NCBI GenBank assembly: GCA_028689015.1
Contig: JAQTXC010000030.1
Coordinates: 1 to 33,678, forward strand
DNA from: Dechloromonas sp.
GTDB lineage: Bacteria > Pseudomonadota > Gammaproteobacteria > Burkholderiales > Rhodocyclaceae
Reading direction: 5' to 3'
DNA length: 33,678 bases
Positions within the stretch are counted from its first letter, which is position 1; every line of letters begins with the position of its first letter. Of this stretch, positions 8,425 through 15,943 are shown one piece after another. The notes beneath the pieces are model-generated. The model was not told where the DNA came from. It ran no database searches and worked only from the letters and a program-made list of their open reading frames with translations. The position numbers were made by a program, and so were the translations under genes.

Positions 8425-8571
8425 TTAACCTGCTGTCAACTTCTCAATCAAAGCCTCAATCCATCGATCAACACGTCTAAACGCCGAACCGAATCCGTTG
8501 CAGACCAGTACAAGCCATGTCCATAGCCATAGTCCGAACAGAATGAAGATAAACACGACAACTTTTCTCAT
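8425..8571 (-). CDS. Small single-pass membrane protein
   Basis: A 48-residue protein. Residues 4-24 form one very hydrophobic, Trp-rich transmembrane segment (VVVFIFILFGLWLW then TWLVLV), followed by an amphipathic basic tail. Its ATG overlaps the upstream stop as ATGA (8568-8571), strong evidence for coupled translation and for a real gene. It resembles small membrane peptides often scattered through phage late operons; it could be a holin-like or superinfection-exclusion peptide, which is inference. Confidence 0.65.
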   Translation of the reverse strand: MRKVVVFIFILFGLWLWTWLVLVCNGFGSAFRRVDRWIEALIEKLTAG

Positions 8572-8846
8572 GCTATCCGTACAGTCTGCGTTTTAGTGAA
8601 TTGACCGTCACTATTAAAGCGTTCCCATGTCAAGACTCTAACCCCTCTAGCTTTCAGCTCTGTGTATATATCGTCACGATTGCGGCGGTTGTAGTCGCCT
8701 ACGCAACCCTTAGCAATCGCCGTATCGCCGTCGATTTCTATGGTTACCACTGTTTTATATTTTAAGCGCGTGTCGGCTTCTACTTCGTGCGGATAAACAC
8801 GAACGAGATACCCGTTGACTTGCTCAAATGTCACAGTGGATTTCAT
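8568..8846 (-). CDS. Hypothetical protein downstream of the tail chaperone
   Basis: 92 residues, predicted alpha/beta, beginning MKSTVTFEQVNGYLVRVY and ending KTQTVRIA. It starts 3 bp after the stop of the frameshifted T extension and overlaps the next gene by four bases (ATGA). No family recognised. Confidence 0.6.
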   Translation of the reverse strand: MKSTVTFEQVNGYLVRVYPHEVEADTRLKYKTVVTIEIDGDTAIAKGCVGDYNRRNRDDIYTELKARGVRVLTWERFNSDGQFTKTQTVRIA

Positions 8847-8849
8847 AAA

Positions 8850-9463
8850 TCATCGCCTCGAACGTTTCAACTCTTCGCCTTTTACTTGATAATACATCGA
8901 CCAGAGCGTTAATTCGTTTTGTGTCATCCGGCCCTCCGGGAACAATTCCGGCGCTACCTGATACAAATAGCCGCCTTTTATGTCGAGCAGCGACATCAGG
9001 CCGCGGACGTAGCTGTTTTGCCAGAGGGCTTTGACTTTTTTAGATCCATCCCTAGACCGGTCAACTCTAAAATCTTGCTGGTAATCGAATAAAAGTCAAT
9101 CGGGAATGCGGTGGCGAATTTAATCGCCATCTGCATGTCGAGCACCGGCTCGACGATACCCTGTACCAAAATTTCCAGGCGCCTGACGACCTCCGCCGGA
9201 CGATCGTTGTTGCTAATACCTAGCGCCTCGCGGAGCTCTGCCAGTTTGTCCGGGTTATCGGCAATCAACGCTTGCAGTATGTCGTCCGTGTCTTTACTGC
9301 GTTTCGATGCTTCCTGCGCGCGGTTGATCTCGTCGGCAGTCAGTCCGCGCACAACGAACACCGGTTCGTCGTCTCCGAAAAACGATTTTAAAGCCGGCAC
9401 TGGGACACGTTCTTCGCGCGGGACGAACTCCGCGCGAAGAAAGGCTTTAGTATCGAACGCCAT
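8850..9463 (-). CDS. Tail assembly chaperone, GT-type fusion made by -1 frameshifting
   Basis: Joined product of two frames. Codons from 9463 to 9035 are read in the gpG frame (143 residues), the ribosome slips -1 on A-AAA-AAG (9041-9035), and 61 further residues are read to the TGA at 8850-8852, about 204 in total. The T extension begins VKALWQNSYVRGLM and contains QVAPELFPEGRMT, ELTLWSMYYQVK and a basic end, features typical of the T part of siphophage chaperones. In lambda and relatives gpG and gpGT coat the tape measure protein and recruit tail tube subunits. The frame junction, the slippery site and the location before the tape measure all agree. Confidence 0.82.
8996..9463 (-). CDS. Tail assembly chaperone, gpG-type (unshifted product)
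   Basis: 155 residues, alpha-helical and acidic, starting MAFDTKAFLRAEF. It is the product when no frameshift occurs; termination is at TGA 8996-8998. Both the place between tail tube and tape measure genes and the slippery heptamer 13 codons before the stop identify it as the G protein of a G/GT pair. Its start overlaps the stop of the tail tube gene by one base (TAATG). Confidence 0.8.
   Translation of the reverse strand: MAFDTKAFLRAEFVPREERVPVPALKSFFGDDEPVFVVRGLTADEINRAQEASKRSKDTDDILQALIADNPDKLAELREALGISNNDRPAEVVRRLEILVQGIVEPVLDMQMAIKFATAFPIDFYSITSKILELTGLGMDLKKSKPSGKTATSAA
9035..9041 (-). promoter_or_regulatory. Programmed -1 frameshift site A AAA AAG
   Basis: On the minus strand the zero frame reads CTA AAA AAG, so the heptamer is A-AAA-AAG in the correct register. 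This is the same highly efficient slippery sequence used in E. coli dnaX. Slippage opens a 61-codon frame without stop codons whose translation looks like the T domain of tail chaperones. Confidence 0.85.
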
Positions 9464-10446
9464 TAGTTATCCCTATCTTCCGATGGAAACTCAGGCGTTA
9501 TAGTGCACGATACGGAAGGCCTATTGTTAACGGGAAATGTTCTGCTTACCCCCAATAATCCTAAAGTTAGGATATGCGCAGATTTGTATTTATCCTGGAA
9601 AAACCTCAACCAAATTTTTTTATTTCTTTGTTTCAATATGTCATCAGTTATACCATCACTAAGCAGCGCAACAAATGATGATTGCCCCAACGATGAGGCT
9701 GCATTACCAATAGTCTGCTGGTAATATTCTTCTGATGATCCACTATGGGTCGTTTCAGCAGGAACAAAATCCTTACTAATCGACTGCTCGACAAAGATAG
9801 GTTCTGCGTAGCTTGCATAAACGCCTTTTGCCAAGTCACCGGTATGCGATGCTGACAACGGACTATTAAAAGTGACTGTCCCTCTTGAATAATTAATAAC
9901 ATGGTTCGGCCATGTCGACATCTCGCGATGTGTGCCGACCACTTTGAATATCTGGGCGGCGGTAATCGCGGCCGCTGTATCCGATGCCACGCGCACCTGT
10001 GCCAGTTCGATCGAACCGACCGGGATGTACGGAGGACCGCCAGCCGCGCCGCGCGTTTCGCTGAATGCGGTCGTTCCGCCGTCGGTGCCGGCCACAACAG
10101 CGACAGCACCGGACGAGTTGACCGTAATCGAATTGACTTTCGACACTGCCGTTGCCGGGCGGGTAATCGCAACATCGGTATCGGCGGCAACACTGGTCAG
10201 CACGCCGGCCAAATAGCATGTGAGCGCAGCGACATCGACCAGGTCGTTAGTGCCGGATACAGCCGGGATGACATCGCCGCCAGTCAAGATGCCGTCGGGG
10301 CGCACGTCCGGCGCATTGCCTTCGGTGGCGCTGAACAGATCGGCCTCGGAGGTAAATAGTGTGCGGTCTCCGGAATCGGTGAGCGCTCCCATTAGAAATG
10401 GCGTGACGCCTGATTCATATTCAATTTTTGCGTTTTTGTTGGACAT
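9463..10446 (-). CDS. Major tail tube protein (probable)
   Basis: 327 residues, Thr/Ser/Ala-rich and strongly beta. The N-terminus has ESGVTPFLMGALTDSGDRT; the middle contains low-complexity Val/Ala/Thr/Gly strands; and the C-terminus has KKIWLRFFQDKYKSAHILTLGLLG. It lies directly between the tail terminator-like gene and the chaperone pair, the invariant position of the tail tube gene in siphophages. It is longer than lambda gpV (246 residues). No specific motif proves the family; the call is positional plus composition. A good promoter or operator was not seen in the 15-bp upstream gap. Confidence 0.75.
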   Translation of the reverse strand: MSNKNAKIEYESGVTPFLMGALTDSGDRTLFTSEADLFSATEGNAPDVRPDGILTGGDVIPAVSGTNDLVDVAALTCYLAGVLTSVAADTDVAITRPATAVSKVNSITVNSSGAVAVVAGTDGGTTAFSETRGAAGGPPYIPVGSIELAQVRVASDTAAAITAAQIFKVVGTHREMSTWPNHVINYSRGTVTFNSPLSASHTGDLAKGVYASYAEPIFVEQSISKDFVPAETTHSGSSEEYYQQTIGNAASSLGQSSFVALLSDGITDDILKQRNKKIWLRFFQDKYKSAHILTLGLLGVSRTFPVNNRPSVSCTITPEFPSEDRDN

Positions 10447-10461
10447 TTGTCTGCTCCTGGT

Positions 10462-10911
10462 TTAAATGATCGCTGACTGATACGGATTGCCCGACGTGAC
10501 AGCGTAGTAAATGGTAATTACGATAAACACGGCGACAAATACTTCGCCATCGTCCGGGTAGCGCGGCGATACCGTGCTGAGTTCGCTTTTGTAAGCTAAG
10601 CCTTCGAAAGTTGGATCGGCGCCGGCATCGATGTTGAGCATGCGATCGATGATCAAACCGATTTGCTCGTTAGCTGCAACGCTGGGGTTTTTGTCGCCGT
10701 AGCGCCAAATGCACTCGATCGCGATCGGGAAATTCATAGAGCTAACACCGTATTCTTCGCTTTCGGTTTCGTCGTCGCCGTCCCACACCGAAATAAATTT
10801 TTCCGGCCCGTCGTCCATATTGCGCTGGGCGCGGCCAACCGGCACGGACGACAACGGCTTAAGCCGGGCGGCGAACTTTTCAATAATCTGTTCTCGGATT
10901 GTTTTTGCCAT
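10462..10911 (-). CDS. Tail terminator-like protein (gpU position)
   Basis: 149 residues with a helical N-terminus (TIREQIIEKFAARLKPL), a middle with SMNFPIAIECIWRYGDK, a helix AANEQIGLIIDRML and C-terminal strands with VFVAVFIVITIYYAV. This strand-helix pattern with an N-terminal helix fits tail terminator proteins that cap the tail tube. Its neighbours, a gpZ-like gene upstream and the tube gene downstream, support this. Its start overlaps the upstream stop by one base. Confidence 0.65.
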   Translation of the reverse strand: MAKTIREQIIEKFAARLKPLSSVPVGRAQRNMDDGPEKFISVWDGDDETESEEYGVSSMNFPIAIECIWRYGDKNPSVAANEQIGLIIDRMLNIDAGADPTFEGLAYKSELSTVSPRYPDDGEVFVAVFIVITIYYAVTSGNPYQSAII

Positions 10912-11528
10912 TATTTATGTTTTTCTAGTATGTAGTTGACTTGGCTTTCCATTTCGCGGAGTAGTCGCGCGGATGCCTCGGTTTCAACAGCCTCGCTAAT
11001 TCCCGGCGTATTTTCATACAATGTCATCACCGATGGCCCCATAATTTCGTTGATTGGCAATCGCCAACGCATCCTCGATCCTGTTTTCGATGTCTTGCCA
11101 ATAGGCCATGTTGAGGACTTTTCACGGTCGCGCAAGAAAATGCCTTCATAGCCGCTGTTCATTTCCGCTGGGAATCCGTGGCGTAACTGAAGTGCTTTTT
11201 CATCTTTGTAATATTTGACAGAGATGCCGCCGCGCTTTTTAATCGTGTGCTTGTATTCAGTAGCAAAAACCGGGGCGCCATTGATGCTTAATCGACCGTT
11301 TAGCCAGTTCATCCTGGCTTTAAGCATAAATATTCGGGCTTTAATATCTGCCGATTTCAGTGTTGCTTTTTGACCGATCATCTTCGCGGTCAATGTTCTT
11401 GCGCCGATCAGCGTGTTGTTGATTGAGCGCATCAAGGCCAATTGCGCTCCGTTCTTGACATCGGATAGCAGAAAATGAACTCGGTCAACCTTGGCCTGAT
11501 CGACTTTGATTTCGAACGTAGGTGTCAT
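10911..11528 (-). CDS. Minor tail / tail completion protein, gpZ-like
   Basis: 205 residues. The N-terminal half has a helix NGAQLALMRSINNTLIGART followed by a basic helix with KSADIKARIF, the pattern of lambda gpZ-type proteins needed for proper tail completion and head joining. A Lys/Arg-rich middle (KHTIKKRGGISVKYYKD) and a C-terminal helix with SARLLREMESQ follow. It overlaps the upstream connector gene by four bases (ATGA at 11525-11528). Confidence 0.75.
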   Translation of the reverse strand: MTPTFEIKVDQAKVDRVHFLLSDVKNGAQLALMRSINNTLIGARTLTAKMIGQKATLKSADIKARIFMLKARMNWLNGRLSINGAPVFATEYKHTIKKRGGISVKYYKDEKALQLRHGFPAEMNSGYEGIFLRDREKSSTWPIGKTSKTGSRMRWRLPINEIMGPSVMTLYENTPGISEAVETEASARLLREMESQVNYILEKHK

Positions 11529-11827
11529 TTGACCACCACCCGAACGACATAACCGTCATCGTCGTCTATGGCGTCGACTGTGTATACCAGCGCGCCGTAA
11601 GTGAATGTGGATTTGCGTTTGATGCCTGGAACGTCTGTTTTTAAGGCTTCGATGGTGACGCTGGGTTGAGGGCGATATGCGTCGGCGACAGCGGCTTGAT
11701 TTAATCCGTGGTTAATGATCGCTTTGATAGTCACCGGTTCGCTGTCGGCAGTAGCTTTGTAGCTGACCGTGTCGCCCAATGAGTTGATGAGCAGATCGTT
11801 CGGGAATTGTTGTGCGAAATCAAACAT
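11525..11827 (-). CDS. Head-tail connector protein, FII-like
   Basis: 100 residues: a short N-terminal helix (MFDFAQQFPNDLL), then beta strands including TVSYKAT, VTIKAII and STFTYGALVYTVDAIDDDDGY. Size, fold pattern and position directly before a gpZ-like gene match lambda gpFII-type neck proteins, which form the tail attachment site on the head. It overlaps the upstream gene by 8 bp. Confidence 0.7.
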   Translation of the reverse strand: MFDFAQQFPNDLLINSLGDTVSYKATADSEPVTIKAIINHGLNQAAVADAYRPQPSVTIEALKTDVPGIKRKSTFTYGALVYTVDAIDDDDGYVVRVVVK

Positions 11828-12047
11828 AATGATGCATCGAAGCTGTTACCCACTGACCACCGCTACGGACTTTAAGCACGGCATTGACCCAGGATTCGCC
11901 TATGCGGATTTTAGCTTGGATTGACGGAGACGGAGGAGATCCAGCCGCGACAAATTGCAAGACCCCATTACGATGGACAAGCTCAATCGACGATGAATCA
12001 TCAAACTGAACTACACCGTCGCGGGTTACAATTTCTCTAAGTGCCAT
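11820..12047 (-). CDS. Small beta-rich hypothetical protein
   Basis: 75 residues. Two halves look like small beta modules: REIVTRDGVVQFDD with VHRNGVLQFV, and IRIGESWVNAVLKVRSGGQWV. The second resembles short domains at the ends of phage fibre proteins. It is coupled to the preceding beta-helix-like gene by a one-base TAATG overlap. Probably a virion accessory protein. Confidence 0.55.
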   Translation of the reverse strand: MALREIVTRDGVVQFDDSSSIELVHRNGVLQFVAAGSPPSPSIQAKIRIGESWVNAVLKVRSGGQWVTASMHHYV

Positions 12048-13387
12048 TAGAATCTAATCCTGGTATCCCAGTTAAACGAAGCGTTTGGTGACCCAACAAC
12101 TATACGGCCACTAATAGTCCCAGGTTCCGCAGGTGTCAAAGACTGTTCGCCTACTTTACCCTTCCAGTTTGTACCTCCGAGACCTGTCCACGATGTATCT
12201 GTATCTGTCGTCTGCGCGGCGGGTGTGCCTAACAAAGCCATCTTGTCAGAGTAATTAGTTTTGATATGTGCGCCTGCGGTAACTTTACCTTCAAACTCTG
12301 CCCAGACTTGATCATTATTAAATGCTGTAGCGCTTCCATCGCTAGCTATAGCAAAATAGGGACTTATTGAAGATGTACCCTCATGCCATTGCTCAATCCA
12401 AGGGCAGTAAAACGGAGTATCGGTTCTTACTTTAGCGGTCGTGGTGATTAAATAACTACGATCACCTGACAAATTATCGTCGGCATATTTTCCGGTATCC
12501 TGTTTTATGTTACCGAAAGCATTGGAATATTCAAATGGTATGTGTGTTGTTCCAACATAACAATCATAGGCCCACACTTCCCCGGCACTGGGGACACCTG
12601 ATGCTTGTGCGTCTAGTAATATATATCCAGTGGGCAATTTGCAGTTGCTAAACGTGAAATTGGCTGGCGAGCCTACGCAATTACCTACGATTATTGTACC
12701 ACTAGCCAAATTTGAAAGATCGCAGTTGTTTAAGTCGACTACAGACCCTGGATTTGTGCCATAGAATAGTACCTCTGGCAGTGTACTGTCGCCAACAATT
12801 TCGAACCCCGAAATAGTGGCTTTTGCGCCTCTGATATTTATTCTATGCGTAGTCACCCCAAATCTAGTCCTCAATTTACGAATAGTGACAGCGGCCTCTG
12901 CGAATATCGCAGATGTTGACGTTGCACCTATCGTTATTGATGAGTTTTGCCCCGTGTTGTTTTTAAGGTCCACTGTTACCACATCAACAATTAAATTTAG
13001 ACCTGCTTTAGATTGATTTAGCTCTAAGTGCCTATTGTTTGAACCTGCAATAGACCACGAAAAGTGCGACATAAATACCGTCAAACCGGCTGTTGTTGAC
13101 GCCAATATTACACTACGATTACTTACATTAGAGCCGATATATCCACCAACATCATGTGGGTCTGTGATAATGTCCGTAGTAAAGTCAATACAGAATATAG
13201 AGACTGAAGCCTGGAAGTTGTATGTCGTATCAGCAGCTAAATTTTCCTGACTCGCTGCATGATGGTAAATAATATCTCCATCAACATTGGCAGCAGCAAC
13301 GGCGGCGGCAAATGTGGTAAACGCATCATCCTTAGTGCTGCCATCATTTGCGCCGGTGGCTTGAGCATCGTAGTAATAGACAGCCAT
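12047..13387 (-). CDS. Beta-helix-like virion surface protein
   Basis: 446 residues. The start (YYYDAQATGANDGSTKDDAF) is characteristic of pectate-lyase-like, right-handed beta-helix phage proteins. Residues about 80-260 are Asn/Ser/Thr/Val-rich with repeated strand-turn units such as VIL, LIVDVVTVDLKNN and SDLANLASG-type segments. The C-terminal 150 residues form a different beta domain with WIEQWHEGTSS and TSWTGLGGTNWKG. It may decorate the capsid or neck, since it lies between capsid and connector genes rather than with tail fibres. No catalytic residues are evident, so an enzymatic role is not claimed. Confidence 0.6.
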   Translation of the reverse strand: MAVYYYDAQATGANDGSTKDDAFTTFAAAVAAANVDGDIIYHHAASQENLAADTTYNFQASVSIFCIDFTTDIITDPHDVGGYIGSNVSNRSVILASTTAGLTVFMSHFSWSIAGSNNRHLELNQSKAGLNLIVDVVTVDLKNNTGQNSSITIGATSTSAIFAEAAVTIRKLRTRFGVTTHRINIRGAKATISGFEIVGDSTLPEVLFYGTNPGSVVDLNNCDLSNLASGTIIVGNCVGSPANFTFSNCKLPTGYILLDAQASGVPSAGEVWAYDCYVGTTHIPFEYSNAFGNIKQDTGKYADDNLSGDRSYLITTTAKVRTDTPFYCPWIEQWHEGTSSISPYFAIASDGSATAFNNDQVWAEFEGKVTAGAHIKTNYSDKMALLGTPAAQTTDTDTSWTGLGGTNWKGKVGEQSLTPAEPGTISGRIVVGSPNASFNWDTRIRF

Positions 13388-13878
13388 TACACTATACCCA
13401 GTATTTCATTAGCTCTACCTGGTGCTATCCAACCCAGCGCTTCATGTAATTGCACACCCGCAATGGTCAATGGGCTAGACAGATAAACGCTATTACCAGC
13501 ATCGAAATAGGCTTTCCCAGCGGCAATATGCCCTTTAATTTCATCCGTATAATTAGGGTTACTCATAAAAGTCAGATATTGCGTTTGAATAACACCTTGT
13601 TCTGCCAACGTGTATCTATCGATAAAATCCCTTCGTGACAATGGCAGTTCGTAGTTATGCGCCTCTGCTGTTATACGTGCTTTGGCGTCCAAATCTGCTT
13701 GTATCTTAACTGCCATTGCTTGCATGATCGGTTGGATATCTGACTCATTTTGGGCGTAATATGTTTTAGTAACAATTCGCCCATCAGATATGACATGCCG
13801 TTCGACGACAAGTATGGTTCCGTCTGCTTGCTGGCTTGTGCTCTCAATGTAGGATTCAGTTACTTGTGGTGTCATCAT
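13387..13878 (-). CDS. Hypothetical protein in the fibre-like block
   Basis: 163 residues. Starts with ATGATG (either Met possible). Beta-rich N-terminus (GTILVVERHVISDGRIVTKTYY), then a helical region QPIMQAMAVKIQADLDAKARITAEAHNY typical of phage fibre chaperone or fibre-tail proteins, and a C-terminus with VQLHEALGWI. It overlaps the upstream 58-residue gene by 23 bp and the downstream gene by one base. Possibly an assembly factor for the adjacent beta-helix protein; this is inference. Confidence 0.55.
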   Translation of the reverse strand: MMTPQVTESYIESTSQQADGTILVVERHVISDGRIVTKTYYAQNESDIQPIMQAMAVKIQADLDAKARITAEAHNYELPLSRRDFIDRYTLAEQGVIQTQYLTFMSNPNYTDEIKGHIAAGKAYFDAGNSVYLSSPLTIAGVQLHEALGWIAPGRANEILGIV

Positions 13879-14032
13879 TCACTCGTTTGTTAAAATCGTG
13901 CTTACGTTTGAGCTTATGCTCTAAAATCAAAACATCTGTCATAGCCTGTGCAATCAGCATTAGAGCAGCATTCAGCGTTCGATTGATCGCTATAATTTCA
14001 GTTCTCGTAATCGGCTGCTCGTCAGACGCCAT
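13856..14032 (-). CDS. Small helical hypothetical protein
   Basis: 58 residues, MASDEQPITRTEIIAI followed by a long helix ALMLIAQAMTDVLILEHKLKRK and a polar tail. It starts 3 bp after the upstream stop and overlaps the next gene by 23 bp, consistent with operon-coupled translation. No family recognised; it may form a small helical bundle. Confidence 0.5.
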   Translation of the reverse strand: MASDEQPITRTEIIAINRTLNAALMLIAQAMTDVLILEHKLKRKHDFNKRVNDDTTSN

Positions 14033-14035
14033 GCT

Positions 14036-14236
14036 TTATACAACTGATGTATCAATCCAGATCGTTCCCTCGGCCGGAGATTCAGGCTCTGTCGCGCTAA
14101 CAATAATCAGCAAATTTTCACGCGCACCGACAACAGTGGTCGCACCGGTGCCGCCGTGAGCGATAGCCAACGTATCGCCGTCGCCATATTGCTCTAGCCC
14201 ACCGTTTTGCGTTTTTAGCGGTTTGGTGTCGGCCAT
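14036..14236 (-). CDS. Small fibre-type protein with GGTGATT motif
   Basis: 66 residues. Contains AIAHGGTGATTVVGARENL, the GGTGATT-x3-AR-NL signature found in many phage tail-fibre proteins, and ends in SPAEGTIWIDTSVV. It starts 3 bp after the previous stop. It may be a stand-alone version of a fibre module or a subunit of a multi-protein surface structure with its neighbours. Confidence 0.55.
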   Translation of the reverse strand: MADTKPLKTQNGGLEQYGDGDTLAIAHGGTGATTVVGARENLLIIVSATEPESPAEGTIWIDTSVV

Positions 14237-14239
14237 GGT

Positions 14240-14746
14240 TTACGCCAGAACGATTGGTTGTGCAGGCTCGAAGTTAAGCGCGGTTGCGGATGTGGCTACG
14301 CCCAGTTTTTGCACAACATTACCCGATGCACTGGGAGCGGTTGCCGTGGCTCCGCCGGCAGTTGTCGACAAGAACTGGTCACCCGGCGTTAATCCCGTAA
14401 CTTCGGTATTCGTGCCTTCGAAATATACCGTAGCATTGCTGGGAGAGGTCACTGCCGACAATACGAAACCGTGCGCCGGTTTGCCGGCTGTCGTAGCGTC
14501 TGCTTTGCGAACTTTTGCGGTGCCGCCGTCGTTCCAAACGTTGACGAAATCGCCGGCGGCCAAGTTCTCGCTTGAAGCAATCGCGGCGGTATCGGCGCCG
14601 ATACCTACCGGCATCATTGAGTTATCGAGGCGCCCGGCGGCATCGAGCGCGGGAATTTTGCCGGCATCGCCAGCACCGGCACTGGATGCCAAGCCTTCAC
14701 GTTCAGTGAGGGTGCCGGCGTTGTTGTAAATATATTTGTCTGCCAT
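14240..14746 (-). CDS. Fibre-like/decoration protein A
   Basis: 168 residues. N-terminal part MADKYIYNNAGTLTEREGL, a linker with DAAGRLDNSMMP, then a beta domain with ENLAAGDFVNVW, TNTEVTGLTPGDQFLST and a final GNVVQKLGVATSATALNFEP. The C-terminal domain is clearly related to that of the next downstream-in-sequence gene (14751-15194), showing duplication. Such domains occur in phage head-fibre and tail-fibre proteins. Position next to the capsid gene suggests a capsid-exposed fibre, by inference. Confidence 0.6.
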   Translation of the reverse strand: MADKYIYNNAGTLTEREGLASSAGAGDAGKIPALDAAGRLDNSMMPVGIGADTAAIASSENLAAGDFVNVWNDGGTAKVRKADATTAGKPAHGFVLSAVTSPSNATVYFEGTNTEVTGLTPGDQFLSTTAGGATATAPSASGNVVQKLGVATSATALNFEPAQPIVLA

Positions 14747-14750
14747 GTTG

Positions 14751-15194
14751 CTAACCTGTGACTATTGATGGTTGAATTTCGATTAGCATCGATGTCGCTG
14801 AAACGGCGATGCCAAGTTGTTGTATAAATCCGCCGGTCGGCGTGGTCTGCGTTAGCGTTCCAGATGTCGATAAATAAATCGGCATCCCCGCTGTCAATCC
14901 GCTCAGCCCGGTCAACTCGCCGCCGCTTTGAACGTTGCCGGTAACGCCGGTATTAAAAGCCGCGGCGGTAATACCGACAGCTTTATTAGCGTGGTTGAGA
15001 TTAGTGTTGTCGGCATAAACCGCTGTACCGGCAGACACGATAACAGCCCGCTGTCCGCCAAGGTTTTCGCCGGCTTCGAGTTGCAAATAAGATGCGCCTG
15101 CGCTGCCGGGCGGGCCTGGCGGTCCTGCCAAGCCTTGGGTTCCAACATTACTAATGCCGATCGTTTTCTTACTATCAACAATGCTAATTGTCAT
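14751..15194 (-). CDS. Collagen-like fibre protein B
   Basis: 147 residues. A short collagen-like Gly-X-Y run (GLAGPPGPPGSAG, residues about 21-33) could form a trimeric stalk, followed by a beta domain with GENLGGQRAVIV, GELTGLSGLTAGMPIYLSTSG and GGFIQQLGIAVSATSMLIEI. That domain aligns by eye with the C-terminal half of the neighbouring gene at 14240-14746. Collagen-like stalk plus globular head is a common design for trimeric phage fibres. Overlaps the upstream gene by four bases. Confidence 0.65.
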   Translation of the reverse strand: MTISIVDSKKTIGISNVGTQGLAGPPGPPGSAGASYLQLEAGENLGGQRAVIVSAGTAVYADNTNLNHANKAVGITAAAFNTGVTGNVQSGGELTGLSGLTAGMPIYLSTSGTLTQTTPTGGFIQQLGIAVSATSMLIEIQPSIVTG

Positions 15195-15565
15195 ACGGCC
15201 TCACTCGGCACACGTTCGGTCAATTCGAGTTCGACGCGCATCATCGTATCGACTTTTCCAAGCGCATCGGTAAAAACGAATGCTCCTAAGAATGTTCCTG
15301 CGCCAAGTGCGGCCGTCTGCGTTTTGTTAATCGTGACAACGATGTTGACGCCGTTGTCTTCACCTAGCGCAATGCCGCCAGCCTGATCGCTCAACGATAA
15401 AACCGATTCGTTAGCCGCATCGAATAGCTCAAGTGCCAAATGCGCTCCGGTCAGATCGAATAGATCGCCCTTGTCCGGATAGCGCATCCGTATTTGCATA
15501 TCGTCGCCGACATATTCGATGACGCGGAGCAAATTGAGCGTGTCGTTTAGCGCAACCGTTGCCAT
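15191..15565 (-). CDS. Beta-sandwich-like hypothetical protein
   Basis: 124 residues, beta-rich: LRVIEYVGDDMQIRMRYP, LFDLTGAHLALELFDA, VVTINKTQTAAL, GTFLGAFVFTDALGKV and a final MMRVELELTERV. The pattern (a short strand pair, then an Ig-like strand series) resembles small N-terminal domains of phage fibre and baseplate proteins. It overlaps the holin-like gene by one base (TAATG) and the collagen-like gene by four. Confidence 0.55.
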   Translation of the reverse strand: MATVALNDTLNLLRVIEYVGDDMQIRMRYPDKGDLFDLTGAHLALELFDAANESVLSLSDQAGGIALGEDNGVNIVVTINKTQTAALGAGTFLGAFVFTDALGKVDTMMRVELELTERVPSEAV

Positions 15566-15897
15566 TACCGGTCTTCCTCTATTTTCCTGATCAGCCGCTT
15601 GTAGTAATGGTCCGCTATTGTTTCCATCATGAAGATCGCCCGACTGCCCATGTGCGAGCTGATTCCGATCAACGCCGCCGATAGCAGAGGATTAATCCCG
15701 GACCATTCGCAAAGCCAAAACGTAACGACACCCACAAACCCGGAAAGCACAATTTCGCCGATCAACTCAACAAACGAAAAACGACTAATCAAACCCAGTT
15801 TCATTTTGCGAACATATCCGGAAACGCCGCCCCAAAGCGACAGGACTATCACCCAAACATACGTTATGAGCTCGTAAGATAAAGGGTCTTTGTGCAT
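15565..15897 (-). CDS. Holin-like membrane protein (LydA/superfamily III type)
   Basis: 110 residues from the chosen ATG. Three hydrophobic segments are visible: about residues 9-27 (YELITYVWVIVLSLWGG), 45-66 (ELIGEIVLSGFVGVVTFWLC) and 71-90 (INPLLSAALIGISSHMGS). The order and the conserved-looking ISSHMGSRA segment fit the LydA-type phage holins. The start at 15897 is preferred because GAGAAGGA precedes it; an upstream ATG at 15912 lacks a ribosome-binding site. Unusually, it lies directly behind the capsid gene with no endolysin gene nearby. Confidence 0.65.
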   Translation of the reverse strand: MHKDPLSYELITYVWVIVLSLWGGVSGYVRKMKLGLISRFSFVELIGEIVLSGFVGVVTFWLCEWSGINPLLSAALIGISSHMGSRAIFMMETIADHYYKRLIRKIEEDR

Positions 15898-15943
15898 GCA
15901 TCCTTCTCGCATTGGAGTTGGCTCAGTGGGTTAATAACGTTTA

